Positions 21,650 through 35,939 are shown, counted from the first letter of the stretch. The stretch is 64,000 nucleotides of DNA from Maratus speciosus (GCA_963932465.1 CAWVRF010001071.1:1-64000), one strand, 5' to 3'. The notes: a model not told the origin generated them from the sequence alone. Made by a program: numbers and translations.

Positions 21650-22926
21650 AAATGAAGGTTTTGCTAGTAATATTCATTTTTTTCCCGTAAAAGCCAATAA
21701 ATTATGCAGTTTCCATTTAAAGATTTCTTTTCGAGATATGCGAAATATTTTGGCGATAATTAAAATTCATTTCAGAAGAATAATTTTATTCCGCGTTCAA
21801 AGTGGCTGAATGAGGAAATTTAATTTTTAAATTATCATTTATTAAAATATTCAGAATCATAGGTTATTTTCAAACCCATGTTACAATAACAGAAGATTCT
21901 AACGGACATTTTTAAGGTAAAAAATAATCACATGCTCTCAAATTGTGCATGCATTAGCGTAATCACGGGATGAACAGGTCCCGTGTTGCAATTCCGCGGT
22001 AAAACTTACTTATAAAAATACAGATACGCCAGATAATTGTATAAATAAATGAGTTTTTTTTTATGTTTAATTCTAATTTCTTTTAATAATATATTAAATT
22101 TTAAAAATCAAAAAACTTGACTGCGTAAAAAGCGAAATATTTAATTATTTCTCATCAATATGAAACTATTTTTTTATATTTCTTAATTTTTTTTTATTTA
22201 CTTGTATTGATGACTTTTAAGTTGTGTTTAATTATTAGTTCCTATCTACAAACACTCTTTTGATGAGGCCTAAAGATGTCTATTATGAAGGTTAGAGTTA
22301 CAGTAAATGTAGCGATTCAAAGTACACAACTTCCATTTTTTATAATATTTAAACAAAGCTTCTGGCTACAAAATAGTCAATGAAACATCGTCTTCATTTT
22401 GAAAGTCCTGTCCAAGGATATGCCACTCAATATGGTGCGTAATTTTTTTTTTTCGTCTCTACCGCCATTTGTATTTTACGGCCGCCATTTTGAATTTATA
22501 AAAACAAATCTTATCCTATAACCATCGGAAGATTAAGACAAATCGATAGAAACCTCATTCATAAAAATCCATCCAGCCGTTGAGATGTTTCGAGGGTATA
22601 AAGAAATCCACATACACAGATACGCGTGAAACACATAACCCTTCTTTTGAGTCGGGTAAAAAGATAGTTGTTATAGTATATTCAGAATGTGTTGGAAAGT
22701 GCGCTATAATCTATGCTGTATGCATAAATTTTCATTTTTTTTTTAATTTCTTCTATCTTTACTAGAAGAAAGTATTGGATTCATGAAAATTTTCGACTTC
22801 CGGTTTTTGACGGATTTACTCGTTTTAGGGATCAGAGATTCCAAAAAACAAGTTTTTACAAAATGTCTGTCTGTGAGCCTGTTTCTCTGTCTGTCTGTCT
22901 TTACGTGACACAAATATTGTGGGCGT

Positions 22927-23725
22927 TCTATCTCAAGAACTAATGCACGGAAATGAATAAAAAATATATTCAAGGAGTGCCTGATATAGATTGGTGCTGA
23001 TTAGTTTTAGGTGTAAATAGTCCAGCAGGGGGCGCTGCTATGCTGCATCTTGCAGGATTTCCGCAATAGCTCTATCTCAAGCACTACTGCAAGGATTTTT
23101 TATAAAACGTCAGATTCAGTAACTCCTTGATATGAGATGATGCTGTTTACGTTTAGGTGCAAATCGCCCAACAGATGGCGCTGCTACGCTGCATTTTACA
23201 GGATTTACACTATTTTTGCAGTAGCTCTATCTCAAAAACTAATGCAGACATTTTCATCAAACTTCGAATTCATTTAGTCCTTGATATGAAATTATGCTGA
23301 CTACGTGTTGGTGCAAATCGGCCATTAGGTGGCGCTGCTGTGCTACATTTAGGACGATTTCCTCAATAGCTCTATCTCAAGAACTAATGCACGAATTTTC
23401 ATCAAACTTCAGATTCAAGTATACCTTGATTAATATTACTGCTGATTATGTGTTGGTGCAAATTGCTCAACAGGTGGCGCTGCTAAGCTGCATTTTCCAT
23501 GATTTGCGCAATAGCTCTATCTCAAGAACTAATGCACGAATTTTCTCCAAATTTTATATTCAGAAGACGTTGATATAAGATGATGATGATTAGGTTCTGG
23601 TGTAAATCATCTTGTATGTGGCGCTGCTATGCTGAATTTTGCTGGATTTTCACGATTTCAGCGACAGTCATACCGCAAGAATAATGCACGAATTTCATCT
23701 TTTTAGAATCTTTATGATAAGCATA
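22927..23725 (+). repeat. 145-bp subrepeat array, unit 9
   Basis: Perfect CTCF-like core at 23022-23035. Confidence 0.92.
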
Positions 23726-24170
23726 GATTGCCATTTAATTTAGGCAAAGTGATAACGAATTTTGAAGTGTTGACATGTATGAGATAGAAGAAAGTATTGG
23801 GATTGGTACATCCGACTAGTTTTCCTTTGAATAGGGCTGTAACATTACTGCAGACGTATAAAAAAGATAGTTGTTATAGTATTCAGAATGTGTTGGAAAG
23901 CGCCCTATATCTATGCTGTATGCATAATTTTTCGTTCTTGTTGTTTTTTCTTTGAATAGGGTAGTAACATTACATCAGATGGATAAACAAGTAATTAAAT
24001 TTAAAAAATATAAAAACCCGACTGAATAAAAGCCAACTATACGCGCAGATACGCGTGAAACACATAACCCTCCTTTTCAGTCGGGTAATAATAAAGTCTA
24101 ATCGTTTTATAGATTCTTTTATTCGCTAGGTATCAAATCTATCTTTAAATATTACTCCAATTTCAATCGA

Positions 24171-24252
24171 GGTACCGTGGCCGAGCGGTCTGAGGCGCTG
24201 TTAAAAGAAACCTGTCTTTTCGGATCCGTGGGTTCGAATCCCACCGCTGCCA
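24171..24252 (+). tRNA. tRNA-Leu(AAG)-like gene, probable pseudogene, copy 10 (C variant)
   Basis: G-to-C at 24226, exactly 13,013 bases after the same change in copy 5. AAG at 24205-24207. Confidence 0.73.
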
Positions 24253-25529
24253 AAATGAAGGTTTTGCTAGTAATATTCATTTTTTTCCCGTAAAAGCCAA
24301 TAAATTATGCAGTTTCCATTTAAAGATTTCTTTTCGAGATATGCGAAATATTTTGGCGATAATTAAAATTCATTTCAGAAGAATAATTTTATTCCGCGTT
24401 CAAAGTGGCTGAATGAGGAAATTTAATTTTTAAATTATCATTTATTAAAATATTCAGAATCATAGGTTATTTTCAAACCCATGTTACAATAACAGAAGAT
24501 TCTAACGGACATTTTTAAGGTAAAAAATAATCACATGCTCTCAAATTGTGCATGCATTAGCGTAATCACGGGATGAACAGGTCCCGTGTTGCAATTCCGC
24601 GGTAAAACTTACTTATAAAAATACAGATACGCCAGATAATTGTATAAATAAATGAGTTTTTTTTTATGTTTAATTCTAATTTCTTTTAATAATATATTAA
24701 ATTTTAAAAATCAAAAAACTTGACTGCGTAAAAAGCGAAATATTTAATTATTTCTCATCAATATGAAACTATTTTTTTATATTTCTTAATTTTTTTTTAT
24801 TTACTTGTATTGATGACTTTTAAGTTGTGTTTAATTATTAGTTCCTATCTACAAACACTCTTTTGATGAGGCCTAAAGATGTCTATTATGAAGGTTAGAG
24901 TTACAGTAAATGTAGCGATTCAAAGTACACAACTTCCATTTTTTATAATATTTAAACAAAGCTTCTGGCTACAAAATAGTCAATGAAACATCGTCTTCAT
25001 TTTGAAAGTCCTGTCCAAGGATATGCCACTCAATATGGTGCGTAATTTTTTTTTTTCGTCTCTACCGCCATTTGTATTTTACGGCCGCCATTTTGAATTT
25101 ATAAAAACAAATCTTATCCTATAACCATCGGAAGATTAAGACAAATCGATAGAAACCTCATTCATAAAAATCCATCCAGCCGTTGAGATGTTTCGAGGGT
25201 ATAAAGAAATCCACATACACAGATACGCGTGAAACACATAACCCTTCTTTTGAGTCGGGTAAAAAGATAGTTGTTATAGTATATTCAGAATGTGTTGGAA
25301 AGTGCGCTATAATCTATGCTGTATGCATAAATTTTCATTTTTTTTTTAATTTCTTCTATCTTTACTAGAAGAAAGTATTGGATTCATGAAAATTTTCGAC
25401 TTCCGGTTTTTGACGGATTTACTCGTTTTAGGGATCAGAGATTCCAAAAAACAAGTTTTTACAAAATGTCTGTCTGTGAGCCTGTTTCTCTGTCTGTCTG
25501 TCTTTACGTGACACAAATATTGTGGGCGT

Positions 25530-26328
25530 TCTATCTCAAGAACTAATGCACGGAAATGAATAAAAAATATATTCAAGGAGTGCCTGATATAGATTGGTGC
25601 TGATTAGTTTTAGGTGTAAATAGTCCAGCAGGGGGCGCTGCTATGCTGCATCTTGCAGGATTTCCGCAATAGCTCTATCTCAAGCACTACTGCAAGGATT
25701 TTTTATAAAACGTCAGATTCAGTAACTCCTTGATATGAGATGATGCTGTTTACGTTTAGGTGCAAATCGCCCAACAGATGGCGCTGCTACGCTGCATTTT
25801 ACAGGATTTACACTATTTTTGCAGTAGCTCTATCTCAAAAACTAATGCAGACATTTTCATCAAACTTCGAATTCATTTAGTCCTTGATATGAAATTATGC
25901 TGACTACGTGTTGGTGCAAATCGGCCATTAGGTGGCGCTGCTGTGCTACATTTAGGACGATTTCCTCAATAGCTCTATCTCAAGAACTAATGCACGAATT
26001 TTCATCAAACTTCAGATTCAAGTATACCTTGATTAATATTACTGCTGATTATGTGTTGGTGCAAATTGCTCAACAGGTGGCGCTGCTAAGCTGCATTTTC
26101 CATGATTTGCGCAATAGCTCTATCTCAAGAACTAATGCACGAATTTTCTCCAAATTTTATATTCAGAAGACGTTGATATAAGATGATGATGATTAGGTTC
26201 TGGTGTAAATCATCTTGTATGTGGCGCTGCTATGCTGAATTTTGCTGGATTTTCACGATTTCAGCGACAGTCATACCGCAAGAATAATGCACGAATTTCA
26301 TCTTTTTAGAATCTTTATGATAAGCATA
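25530..26328 (+). repeat. 145-bp subrepeat array, unit 10
   Basis: Perfect CTCF-like core at 25625-25638. Confidence 0.92.
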
Positions 26329-26773
26329 GATTGCCATTTAATTTAGGCAAAGTGATAACGAATTTTGAAGTGTTGACATGTATGAGATAGAAGAAAGTAT
26401 TGGGATTGGTACATCCGACTAGTTTTCCTTTGAATAGGGCTGTAACATTACTGCAGACGTATAAAAAAGATAGTTGTTATAGTATTCAGAATGTGTTGGA
26501 AAGCGCCCTATATCTATGCTGTATGCATAATTTTTCGTTCTTGTTGTTTTTTCTTTGAATAGGGTAGTAACATTACATCAGATGGATAAACAAGTAATTA
26601 AATTTAAAAAATATAAAAACCCGACTGAATAAAAGCCAACTATACGCGCAGATACGCGTGAAACACATAACCCTCCTTTTCAGTCGGGTAATAATAAAGT
26701 CTAATCGTTTTATAGATTCTTTTATTCGCTAGGTATCAAATCTATCTTTAAATATTACTCCAATTTCAATCGA

Positions 26774-26855
26774 GGTACCGTGGCCGAGCGGTCTGAGGCG
26801 CTGTTAAAAGAAACCTGTCTTTTCGGATGCGTGGGTTCGAATCCCACCGCTGCCA
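26774..26855 (+). tRNA. tRNA-Leu(AAG)-like gene, probable pseudogene, copy 11
   Basis: Same sequence as copy 1; AAG at 26808-26810. Confidence 0.75.
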
Positions 26856-28132
26856 AAATGAAGGTTTTGCTAGTAATATTCATTTTTTTCCCGTAAAAGC
26901 CAATAAATTATGCAGTTTCCATTTAAAGATTTCTTTTCGAGATATGCGAAATATTTTGGCGATAATTAAAATTCATTTCAGAAGAATAATTTTATTCCGC
27001 GTTCAAAGTGGCTGAATGAGGAAATTTAATTTTTAAATTATCATTTATTAAAATATTCAGAATCATAGGTTATTTTCAAACCCATGTTACAATAACAGAA
27101 GATTCTAACGGACATTTTTAAGGTAAAAAATAATCACATGCTCTCAAATTGTGCATGCATTAGCGTAATCACGGGATGAACAGGTCCCGTGTTGCAATTC
27201 CGCGGTAAAACTTACTTATAAAAATACAGATACGCCAGATAATTGTATAAATAAATGAGTTTTTTTTTATGTTTAATTCTAATTTCTTTTAATAATATAT
27301 TAAATTTTAAAAATCAAAAAACTTGACTGCGTAAAAAGCGAAATATTTAATTATTTCTCATCAATATGAAACTATTTTTTTATATTTCTTAATTTTTTTT
27401 TATTTACTTGTATTGATGACTTTTAAGTTGTGTTTAATTATTAGTTCCTATCTACAAACACTCTTTTGATGAGGCCTAAAGATGTCTATTATGAAGGTTA
27501 GAGTTACAGTAAATGTAGCGATTCAAAGTACACAACTTCCATTTTTTATAATATTTAAACAAAGCTTCTGGCTACAAAATAGTCAATGAAACATCGTCTT
27601 CATTTTGAAAGTCCTGTCCAAGGATATGCCACTCAATATGGTGCGTAATTTTTTTTTTTCGTCTCTACCGCCATTTGTATTTTACGGCCGCCATTTTGAA
27701 TTTATAAAAACAAATCTTATCCTATAACCATCGGAAGATTAAGACAAATCGATAGAAACCTCATTCATAAAAATCCATCCAGCCGTTGAGATGTTTCGAG
27801 GGTATAAAGAAATCCACATACACAGATACGCGTGAAACACATAACCCTTCTTTTCAGTCGGGTAAAAAGATAGTTGTTATAGTATATTCAGAATGTGTTG
27901 GAAAGTGCGCTATAATCTATGCTGTATGCATAAATTTTCATTTTTTTTTTAATTTCTTCTATCTTTACTAGAAGAAAGTATTGGATTCATGAAAATTTTC
28001 GACTTCCGGTTTTTGACGGATTTACTCGTTTTAGGGATCAGAGATTCCAAAAAACAAGTTTTTACAAAATGTCTGTCTGTGAGCCTGTTTCTCTGTCTGT
28101 CTGTCTTTACGTGACACAAATATTGTGGGCGT

Positions 28133-28931
28133 TCTATCTCAAGAACTAATGCACGGAATTGAATAAAAAATATATTCAAGGAGTGCCTGATATAGATTGG
28201 TGCTGATTAGTTTTAGGTGTAAATAGTCCAGCAGGGGGCGCTGCTATGCTGCATCTTGCAGGATTTCCGCAATAGCTCTATCTCAAGCACTACTGCAAGG
28301 ATTTTTTATAAAACGTCAGATTCAGTAACTCCTTGATATGAGATGATGCTGTTTACGTTTAGGTGCAAATCGCCCAAAAGATGGCGCTGCTACGCTGCAT
28401 TTTACAGGATTTACACTATTTTTGCAGTAGCTCTATCTCAAAAACTAATGCAGACATTTTCATCAAACTTCGAATTCATTTAGTCCTTGATATGAAATTA
28501 TGCTGACTACGTGTTGGTGCAAATCGGCCATTAGGTGGCGCTGCTGTGCTACATTTAGGACGATTTCCTCAATAGCTCTATCTCAAGAACTAATGCACGA
28601 ATTTTCATCAAACTTCAGATTCAAGTATACCTTGATTAATATTACTGCTGATTATGTGTTGGTGCAAATTGCTCAACAGGTGGCGCTGCTAAGCTGCATT
28701 TTCCATGATTTGCGCAATAGCTCTATCTCAAGAACTAATGCACGAATTTTCTCCAAATTTTATATTCAGAAGACGTTGATATAAGATGATGATGATTAGG
28801 TTCTGGTGTAAATCATCTTGTATGTGGCGCTGCTATGCTGAATTTTGCTGGATTTTCACGATTTCAGCGACAGTCATACCGCAAGAATAATGCACGAATT
28901 TCATCTTTTTAGAATCTTTATGATAAGCATA
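28133..28931 (+). repeat. 145-bp subrepeat array, unit 11
   Basis: Perfect CTCF-like core at 28228-28241. The second core is altered to CCAAAAGATGGCGC by C-to-A at 28378. Confidence 0.92.
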
Positions 28932-29376
28932 GATTGCCATTTAATTTAGGCAAAGTGATAACGAATTTTGAAGTGTTGACATGTATGAGATAGAAGAAAG
29001 TATTGGGATTGGTACATCCGACTAGTTTTCCTTTGAATAGGGCTGTAACATTACTGCAGACGTATAAAAAAGATAGTTGTTATAGTATTCAGAATGTGTT
29101 GGAAAGCGCCCTATATCTATGCTGTATGCATAATTTTTCGTTCTTGTTGTTTTTTCTTTGAATAGGGTAGTAACATTACATCAGATGGATAAACAAGTAA
29201 TTAAATTTAAAAAATATAAAAACCCGACTGAATAAAAGCCAACTATACGCGCAGATACGCGTGAAACACATAACCCTCCTTTTCAGTCGGGTAATAATAA
29301 AGTCTAATCGTTTTATAGATTGTTTTATTCGCTAGGTATCAAATCTATCTTTAAATATTACTCCAATTTCAATCGA

Positions 29377-29458
29377 GGTACCGTGGCCGAGCGGTCTGAG
29401 GCGCTGTTAAAAGAAACCTGTCTTTTCGGATGCGTGGGTTCGAATCCCACCGCTGCCA
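29377..29458 (+). tRNA. tRNA-Leu(AAG)-like gene, probable pseudogene, copy 12
   Basis: Same sequence as copy 1; AAG at 29411-29413. Confidence 0.75.
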
Positions 29459-30734
29459 AAATGAAGGTTTTGCTAGTAATATTCATTTTTTTCCCGTAAA
29501 AGCCAATAAATTATGCAGTTTCCATTTAAAGATTTCTTTTCGAGATATGCGAAATATTTTGGCGATAATTAAAATTCATTTCAGAAGAATAATTTTATTC
29601 CGCGTTCAAAGTGGCTGAATGAGGAAATTTAATTTTTAAATTATCATTTATTAAAATATTCAGAATCATAGGTTATTTTCAAACCCATGTTACAATAACA
29701 GAAGATTCTAACGGACATTTTTAAGGTAAAAAATAATCACATGCTCTCAAATTGTGCATGCATTAGCGTAATCACGGGATGAACAGGTCCCGTGTTGCAA
29801 TTCCGCGGTAAAACTTACTTATAAAAATACAGATACGCCAGATAATTGTATAAATAAATGAGTTTTTTTTTATGTTTAATTCTAATTTCTTTTAATAATA
29901 TATTAAATTTTAAAAATCAAAAAACTTGACTGCGTAAAAAGCGAAATATTTAATTATTTCTCATCAATATGAAACTATTTTTTTATATTTCTTAATTTTT
30001 TTTTATTTACTTGTATTGATGACTTTTAAGTTGTGTTTAATTATTAGTTCCTATCTACAAACACTCTTTTGATGAGGCCTAAAGATGTCTATTATGAAGG
30101 TTAGAGTTACAGTAAATGTAGCGATTCAAAGTACACAACTTCCATTTTTTATAATATTTAAACAAAGCTTCTGGCTACAAAATAGTCAATGAAACATCGT
30201 CTTCATTTTGAAAGTCCTGTCCAAGGATATGCCACTCAATATGGTGCGTAAATTTTTTTTTCGTCTCTACCGCCATTTGTATTTTACGGCCGCCATTTTG
30301 AATTTATAAAAACAAATCTTATCCTATAACCATCGGAAGATTAAGACAAATCGATAGAAACCTCATTCATAAAAATCCATCCAGCCGTTGAGATGTTTCG
30401 AGGGTATAAAGAAATCCACATACACAGATACGCGTGAAACACATAACCCTTCTTTTCAGTCGGGTAAAAAGATAGTTGTTATAGTATATTCAGAATGTGT
30501 TGGAAAGTGCGCTATAATCTATGCTGTATGCATAAATTTTCATTTTTTTTTTAATTTCTTCTATCTTTACTAGAAGAAAGTATTGGATTCATGAAAATTT
30601 TCGACTTCCGGTTTTTGACGGATTTACTCGTTTTAGGGATCAGAGATTCCAAAAAACAAGTTTTTACAAAATGTCTGTCTGTGAGCCTGTTTCTCTGTCT
30701 GTCTGTCTTTACGTGACACAAATATTGTGGGCGT

Positions 30735-31533
30735 TCTATCTCAAGAACTAATGCACGGAATTGAATAAAAAATATATTCAAGGAGTGCCTGATATAGATT
30801 GGTGCTGATTAGTTTTAGGTGTAAATAGTCCAGCAGGGGGCGCTGCTATGCTGCATCTTGCAGGATTTCCGCAATAGCTCTATCTCAAGCACTACTGCAA
30901 GGATTTTTTATAAAACGTCAGATTCAGTAACTCCTTGATATGAGATGATGCTGTTTACGTTTAGGTGCAAATCGCCCAACAGATGGCGCTGCTACGCTGC
31001 ATTTTACAGGATTTACACTATTTTTGCAGTAGCTCTATCTCAAAAACTAATGCAGACATTTTCATCAAACTTCGAATTCATTTAGTCCTTGATATGAAAT
31101 TATGCTGACTACGTGTTGGTGCAAATCGGCCATTAGGTGGCGCTGCTGTGCTACATTTAGGACGATTTCCTCAATAGCTCTATCTCAAGAACTAATGCAC
31201 GAATTTTCATCAAACTTCAGATTCAAGTATACCTTGATTAATATTACTGCTGATTATGTGTTGGTGCAAATTGCTCAACAGGTGGCGCTGCTAAGCTGCA
31301 TTTTCCATGATTTGCGCAATAGCTCTATCTCAAGAACTAATGCACAAATTTTCTCCAAATTTTATATTCAGAAGACGTTGATATAAGATGATGATGATTA
31401 GGTTCTGGTGTAAATCATCTTGTATGTGGCGCTGCTATGCTGAATTTTGCTGGATTTTCACGATTTCAGCGACAGTCATACCGCAAGAATAATGCACGAA
31501 TTTCATCTTTTTAGAATCTTTATGATAAGCATA
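30735..31533 (+). repeat. 145-bp subrepeat array, unit 12
   Basis: Perfect CTCF-like core at 30830-30843. One G-to-A in subrepeat 5 (near 31345). Confidence 0.92.
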
Positions 31534-31978
31534 GATTGCCATTTAATTTAGGCAAAGTGATAACGAATTTTGAAGTGTTGACATGTATGAGATAGAAGAA
31601 AGTATTGGGATTGGTACATCCGACTAGTTTTCCTTTGAATAGGGCTGTAACATTACTGCAGACGTATAAAAAAGATAGTTGTTATAGTATTCAGAATGTG
31701 TTGGAAAGCGCCCTATATCTATGCTGTATGCATAATTTTTCGTTCTTGTTGTTTTTTCTTTGAATAGGGTAGTAACATTACATCAGATGGATAAACAAGT
31801 TATTAAATTTAAAAAATATAAAAACCCGACTGAATAAAAGCCAACTATACGCGCAGATACGCGTGAAACACATAACCCTCCTTTTCAGTCGGGTAATAAT
31901 AAAGTCTAATCGTTTTATAGATTGTTTTATTCGCTAGGTATCAAATCTATCTTTAAATATTACTCCAATTTCAATCGA

Positions 31979-32060
31979 GGTACCGTGGCCGAGCGGTCTG
32001 AGGCGCTGTTAAAAGAAACCTGTCTTTTCGGATGCGTGGGTTCGAATCCCACCGCTGCCA
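31979..32060 (+). tRNA. tRNA-Leu(AAG)-like gene, probable pseudogene, copy 13
   Basis: Same sequence as copy 1; AAG at 32013-32015. Confidence 0.75.
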
Positions 32061-33337
32061 AAATGAAGGTTTTGCTAGTAATATTCATTTTTTTCCCGTA
32101 AAAGCCAATAAATTATGCAGTTTCCATTTAAAGATTTCTTTTCGAGATATGCGAAATATTTTGGCGATAATTAAAATTCATTTCAGAAGAATAATTTTAT
32201 TCCGCGTTCAAAGTGGCTGAATGAGGAAATTTAATTTTTAAATTATCATTTATTAAAATATTCAGAATCATAGGTTATTTTCAAACCCATGTTACAATAA
32301 CAGAAGATTCTAACGGACATTTTTAAGGTAAAAAATAATCACATGCTCTCAAATTGTGCATGCATTAGCGTAATCACGGGATGAACAGGTCCCGTGTTGC
32401 AATTCCGCGGTAAAACTTACTTATAAAAATACAGATACGCCAGATAATTGTATAAATAAATGAGTTTTTTTTTATGTTTAATTCTAATTTCTTTTAATAA
32501 TATATTAAATTTTAAAAATCAAAAAACTTGACTGCGTAAAAAGCGAAATATTTAATTATTTCTCATCAATATGAAACTATTTTTTTATATTTCTTAATTT
32601 TTTTTTATTTACTTGTATTGATGACTTTTAAGTTGTGTTTAATTATTAGTTCCTATCTACAAACACTCTTTTGATGAGGCCTAAAGATGTCTATTATGAA
32701 GGTTAGAGTTACAGTAAATGTAGCGATTCAAAGTACACAACTTCCATTTTTTATAATATTTAAACAAAGCTTCTGGCTACAAAATAGTCAATGAAACATC
32801 GTCTTCATTTTGAAAGTCCTGTCCAAGGATATGCCACTCAATATGGTGCGTAATTTTTTTTTTTCGTCTCTACCGCCATTTGTATTTTACGGCCGCCATT
32901 TTGAATTTATAAAAACAAATCTTATCCTATAACCATCGGAAGATTAAGACAAATCGATAGAAACCTCATTCATAAAAATCCATCCAGCCGTTGAGATGTT
33001 TCGAGGGTATAAAGAAATCCACATACACAGATACGCGTGAAACACATAACCCTTCTTTTCAGTCGGGTAAAAAGATAGTTGTTATAGTATATTCAGAATG
33101 TGTTGGAAAGTGCGCTATAATCTATGCTGTATGCATAAATTTTCATTTTTTTTTTAATTTCTTCTATCTTTACTAGAAGAAAGTATTGGATTCATGAAAA
33201 TTTTCGACTTCCGGTTTTTGACGGATTTACTCGTTTTAGGGATCAGAGATTCCAAAAAACAAGTTTTTACAAAATGTCTGTCTGTGAGCCTGTTTCTCTG
33301 TCTGTCTGTCTTTACGTGACACAAATATTGTGGGCGT

Positions 33338-34136
33338 TCTATCTCAAGAACTAATGCACGGAATTGAATAAAAAATATATTCAAGGAGTGCCTGATATAG
33401 ATTGGTGCTGATTAGTTTTAGGTGTAAATAGTCCAGCAGGGGGCGCTGCTATGCTGCATCTTGCAGGATTTCCGCAATAGCTCTATCTCAAGCACTACTG
33501 CAAGGATTTTTTATAAAACGTCAGATTCAGTAACTCCTTGATATGAGATGATGCTGTTTACGTTTAGGTGCAAATCGCCCAACAGATGGCGCTGCTACGC
33601 TGCATTTTACAGGATTTACACTATTTTTGCAGTAGCTCTATCTCAAAAACTAATGCAGACATTTTCATCAAACTTCGAATTCATTTAGTCCTTGATATGA
33701 AATTATGCTGACTACGTGTTGGTGCAAATCGGCCATTAGGTGGCGCTGCTGTGCTACATTTAGGACGATTTCCTCAATAGCTCTATCTCAAGAACTAATG
33801 CACGAATTTTCATCAAACTTCAGATTCAAGTATACCTTGATTAATATTACTGCTGATTATGTGTTGGTGCAAATTGCTCAACAGGTGGCGCTGCTAAGCT
33901 GCATTTTCCATGATTTGCGCAATAGCTCTATCTCAAGAACTAATGCACGAATTTTCTCCAAATTTTATATTCAGAAGACGTTGATATAAGATGATGATGA
34001 TTAGGTTCTGGTGTAAATCATCTTGTATGTGGCGCTGCTATGCTGAATTTTGCTGGATTTTCACGATTTCAGCGACAGTCATACCGCAAGAATAATGCAC
34101 GAATTTCATCTTTTTAGAATCTTTATGATAAGCATA
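33338..34136 (+). repeat. 145-bp subrepeat array, unit 13
   Basis: Perfect CTCF-like core at 33433-33446. Confidence 0.92.
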
Positions 34137-34581
34137 GATTGCCATTTAATTTAGGCAAAGTGATAACGAATTTTGAAGTGTTGACATGTATGAGATAGAA
34201 GAAAGTATTGGGATTGGTACATCCGACTAGTTTTCCTTTGAATAGGGCTGTAACATTACTGCAGACGTATAAAAAAGATAGTTGTTATAGTATTCAGAAT
34301 GTGTTGGAAAGCGCCCTATATCTATGCTGTATGCATAATTTTTCGTTCTTGTTGTTTTTTCTTTGAATAGGGTAGTAACATTACATCAGATGGATAAACA
34401 AGTTATTAAATTTAAAAAATATAAAAACCCGACTGAATAAAAGCCAACTATACGCGCAGATACGCGTGAAACACATAACCCTCCTTTTCAGTCGGGTAAT
34501 AATAAAGTCTAATCGTTTTATAGATTGTTTTATTCGCTAGGTATCAAATCTATCTTTAAATATTACTCCAATTTCAATCGA

Positions 34582-34663
34582 GGTACCGTGGCCGAGCGGT
34601 CTGAGGCGCTGTTAAAAGAAACCTGTCTTTTCGGATGCGTGGGTTCGAATCCCACCGCTGCCA
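34582..34663 (+). tRNA. tRNA-Leu(AAG)-like gene, probable pseudogene, copy 14
   Basis: Same sequence as copy 1; AAG at 34616-34618. Confidence 0.75.
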
Positions 34664-35939
34664 AAATGAAGGTTTTGCTAGTAATATTCATTTTTTTCCC
34701 GTAAAAGCCAATAAATTATGCAGTTTCCATTTAAAGATTTCTTTTCGAGATATGCGAAATATTTTGGCGATAATTAAAATTCATTTCAGAAGAATAATTT
34801 TATTCCGCGTTCAAAGTGGCTGAATGAGGAAATTTAATTTTTAAATTATCATTTATTAAAATATTCAGAATCATAGGTTATTTTCAAACCCATGTTACAA
34901 TAACAGAAGATTCTAACGGACATTTTTAAGGTAAAAAATAATCACATGCTCTCAAATTGTGCATGCATTAGCGTAATCACGGGATGAACAGGTCCCGTGT
35001 TGCAATTCCGCGGTAAAACTTACTTATAAAAATACAGATACGCCAGATAATTGTATAAATAAATGAGTTTTTTTTTATGTTTAATTCTAATTTCTTTTAA
35101 TAATATATTAAATTTTAAAAATCAAAAAACTTGACTGCGTAAAAAGCGAAATATTTAATTATTTCTCATCAATATGAAACTATTTTTTTATATTTCTTAA
35201 TTTTTTTTTATTTACTTGTATTGATGACTTTTAAGTTGTGTTTAATTATTAGTTCCTATCTACAAACACTCTTTTGATGAGGCCTAAAGATGTCTATTAT
35301 GAAGGTTAGAGTTACAGTAAATGTAGCGATTCAAAGTACACAACTTCCATTTTTTATAATATTTAAACAAAGCTTCTGGCTACAAAATAGTCAATGAAAC
35401 ATCGTCTTCATTTTGAAAGTCCTGTCCAAGGATATGCCACTCAATATGGTGCGTAATTTTTTTTTTCGTCTCTACCGCCATTTGTATTTTACGGCCGCCA
35501 TTTTGAATTTATAAAAACAAATCTTATCCTATAACCATCGGAAGATTAAGACAAATCGATAGAAACCTCATTCATAAAAATCCATCCAGCCGTTGAGATG
35601 TTTCGAGGGTATAAAGAAATCCACATACACAGATACGCGTGAAACACATAACCCTTCTTTTCAGTCGGGTAAAAAGATAGTTGTTATAGTATATTCAGAA
35701 TGTGTTGGAAAGTGCGCTATAATCTATGCTGTATGCATAAATTTTCATTTTTTTTTTAATTTCTTCTATCTTTACTAGAAGAAAGTATTGGATTCATGAA
35801 AATTTTCGACTTCCGGTTTTTGACGGATTTACTCGTTTTAGGGATCAGAGATTCCAAAAAACAAGTTTTTACAAAATGTCTGTCTGTGAGCCTGTTTCTC
35901 TGTCTGTCTGTCTTTACGTGACACAAATATTGTGGGCGT

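Larger units (their letters stand above)
21568..24170 (+). repeat. Monomer unit 9
   Basis: States G 11T G A A G | A A C, as unit 4. Confidence 0.97.
13014..26026 (+). repeat. Five-monomer higher-order repeat, copy 2 (13,013 bp)
   Basis: This is the second copy of the block at 1-13013. The match ends before about 26.6 kb: the tail of unit 10 has marker states A A C where the tail of unit 5 has T G G. The breakpoint therefore lies between the last informative marker of unit 10 (about 26205) and marker g in its tail (about 26597). Confidence 0.9.
24171..26773 (+). repeat. Monomer unit 10
   Basis: States C 11T G A A G | A A C. The body is as unit 5, but the tail differs, marking the end of the five-monomer periodicity. 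Confidence 0.97.
26774..29376 (+). repeat. Monomer unit 11, likely recombinant
   Basis: States G 11T C A T G | A A G. The preceding tail and the first half resemble units 4 and 9. The second half (C at c, T at e) resembles units to the right. A private C-to-A change at 28378 lies in the second CTCF-like core. Confidence 0.96.
29377..31978 (+). repeat. Monomer unit 12
   Basis: States G 9T C A T G | T A G. It carries a G-to-A change in the fifth subrepeat (GCACAAATT near 31345), also seen in unit 21. Confidence 0.96.
31979..34581 (+). repeat. Monomer unit 13
   Basis: States G 11T C A T G | T A G. Confidence 0.96.
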
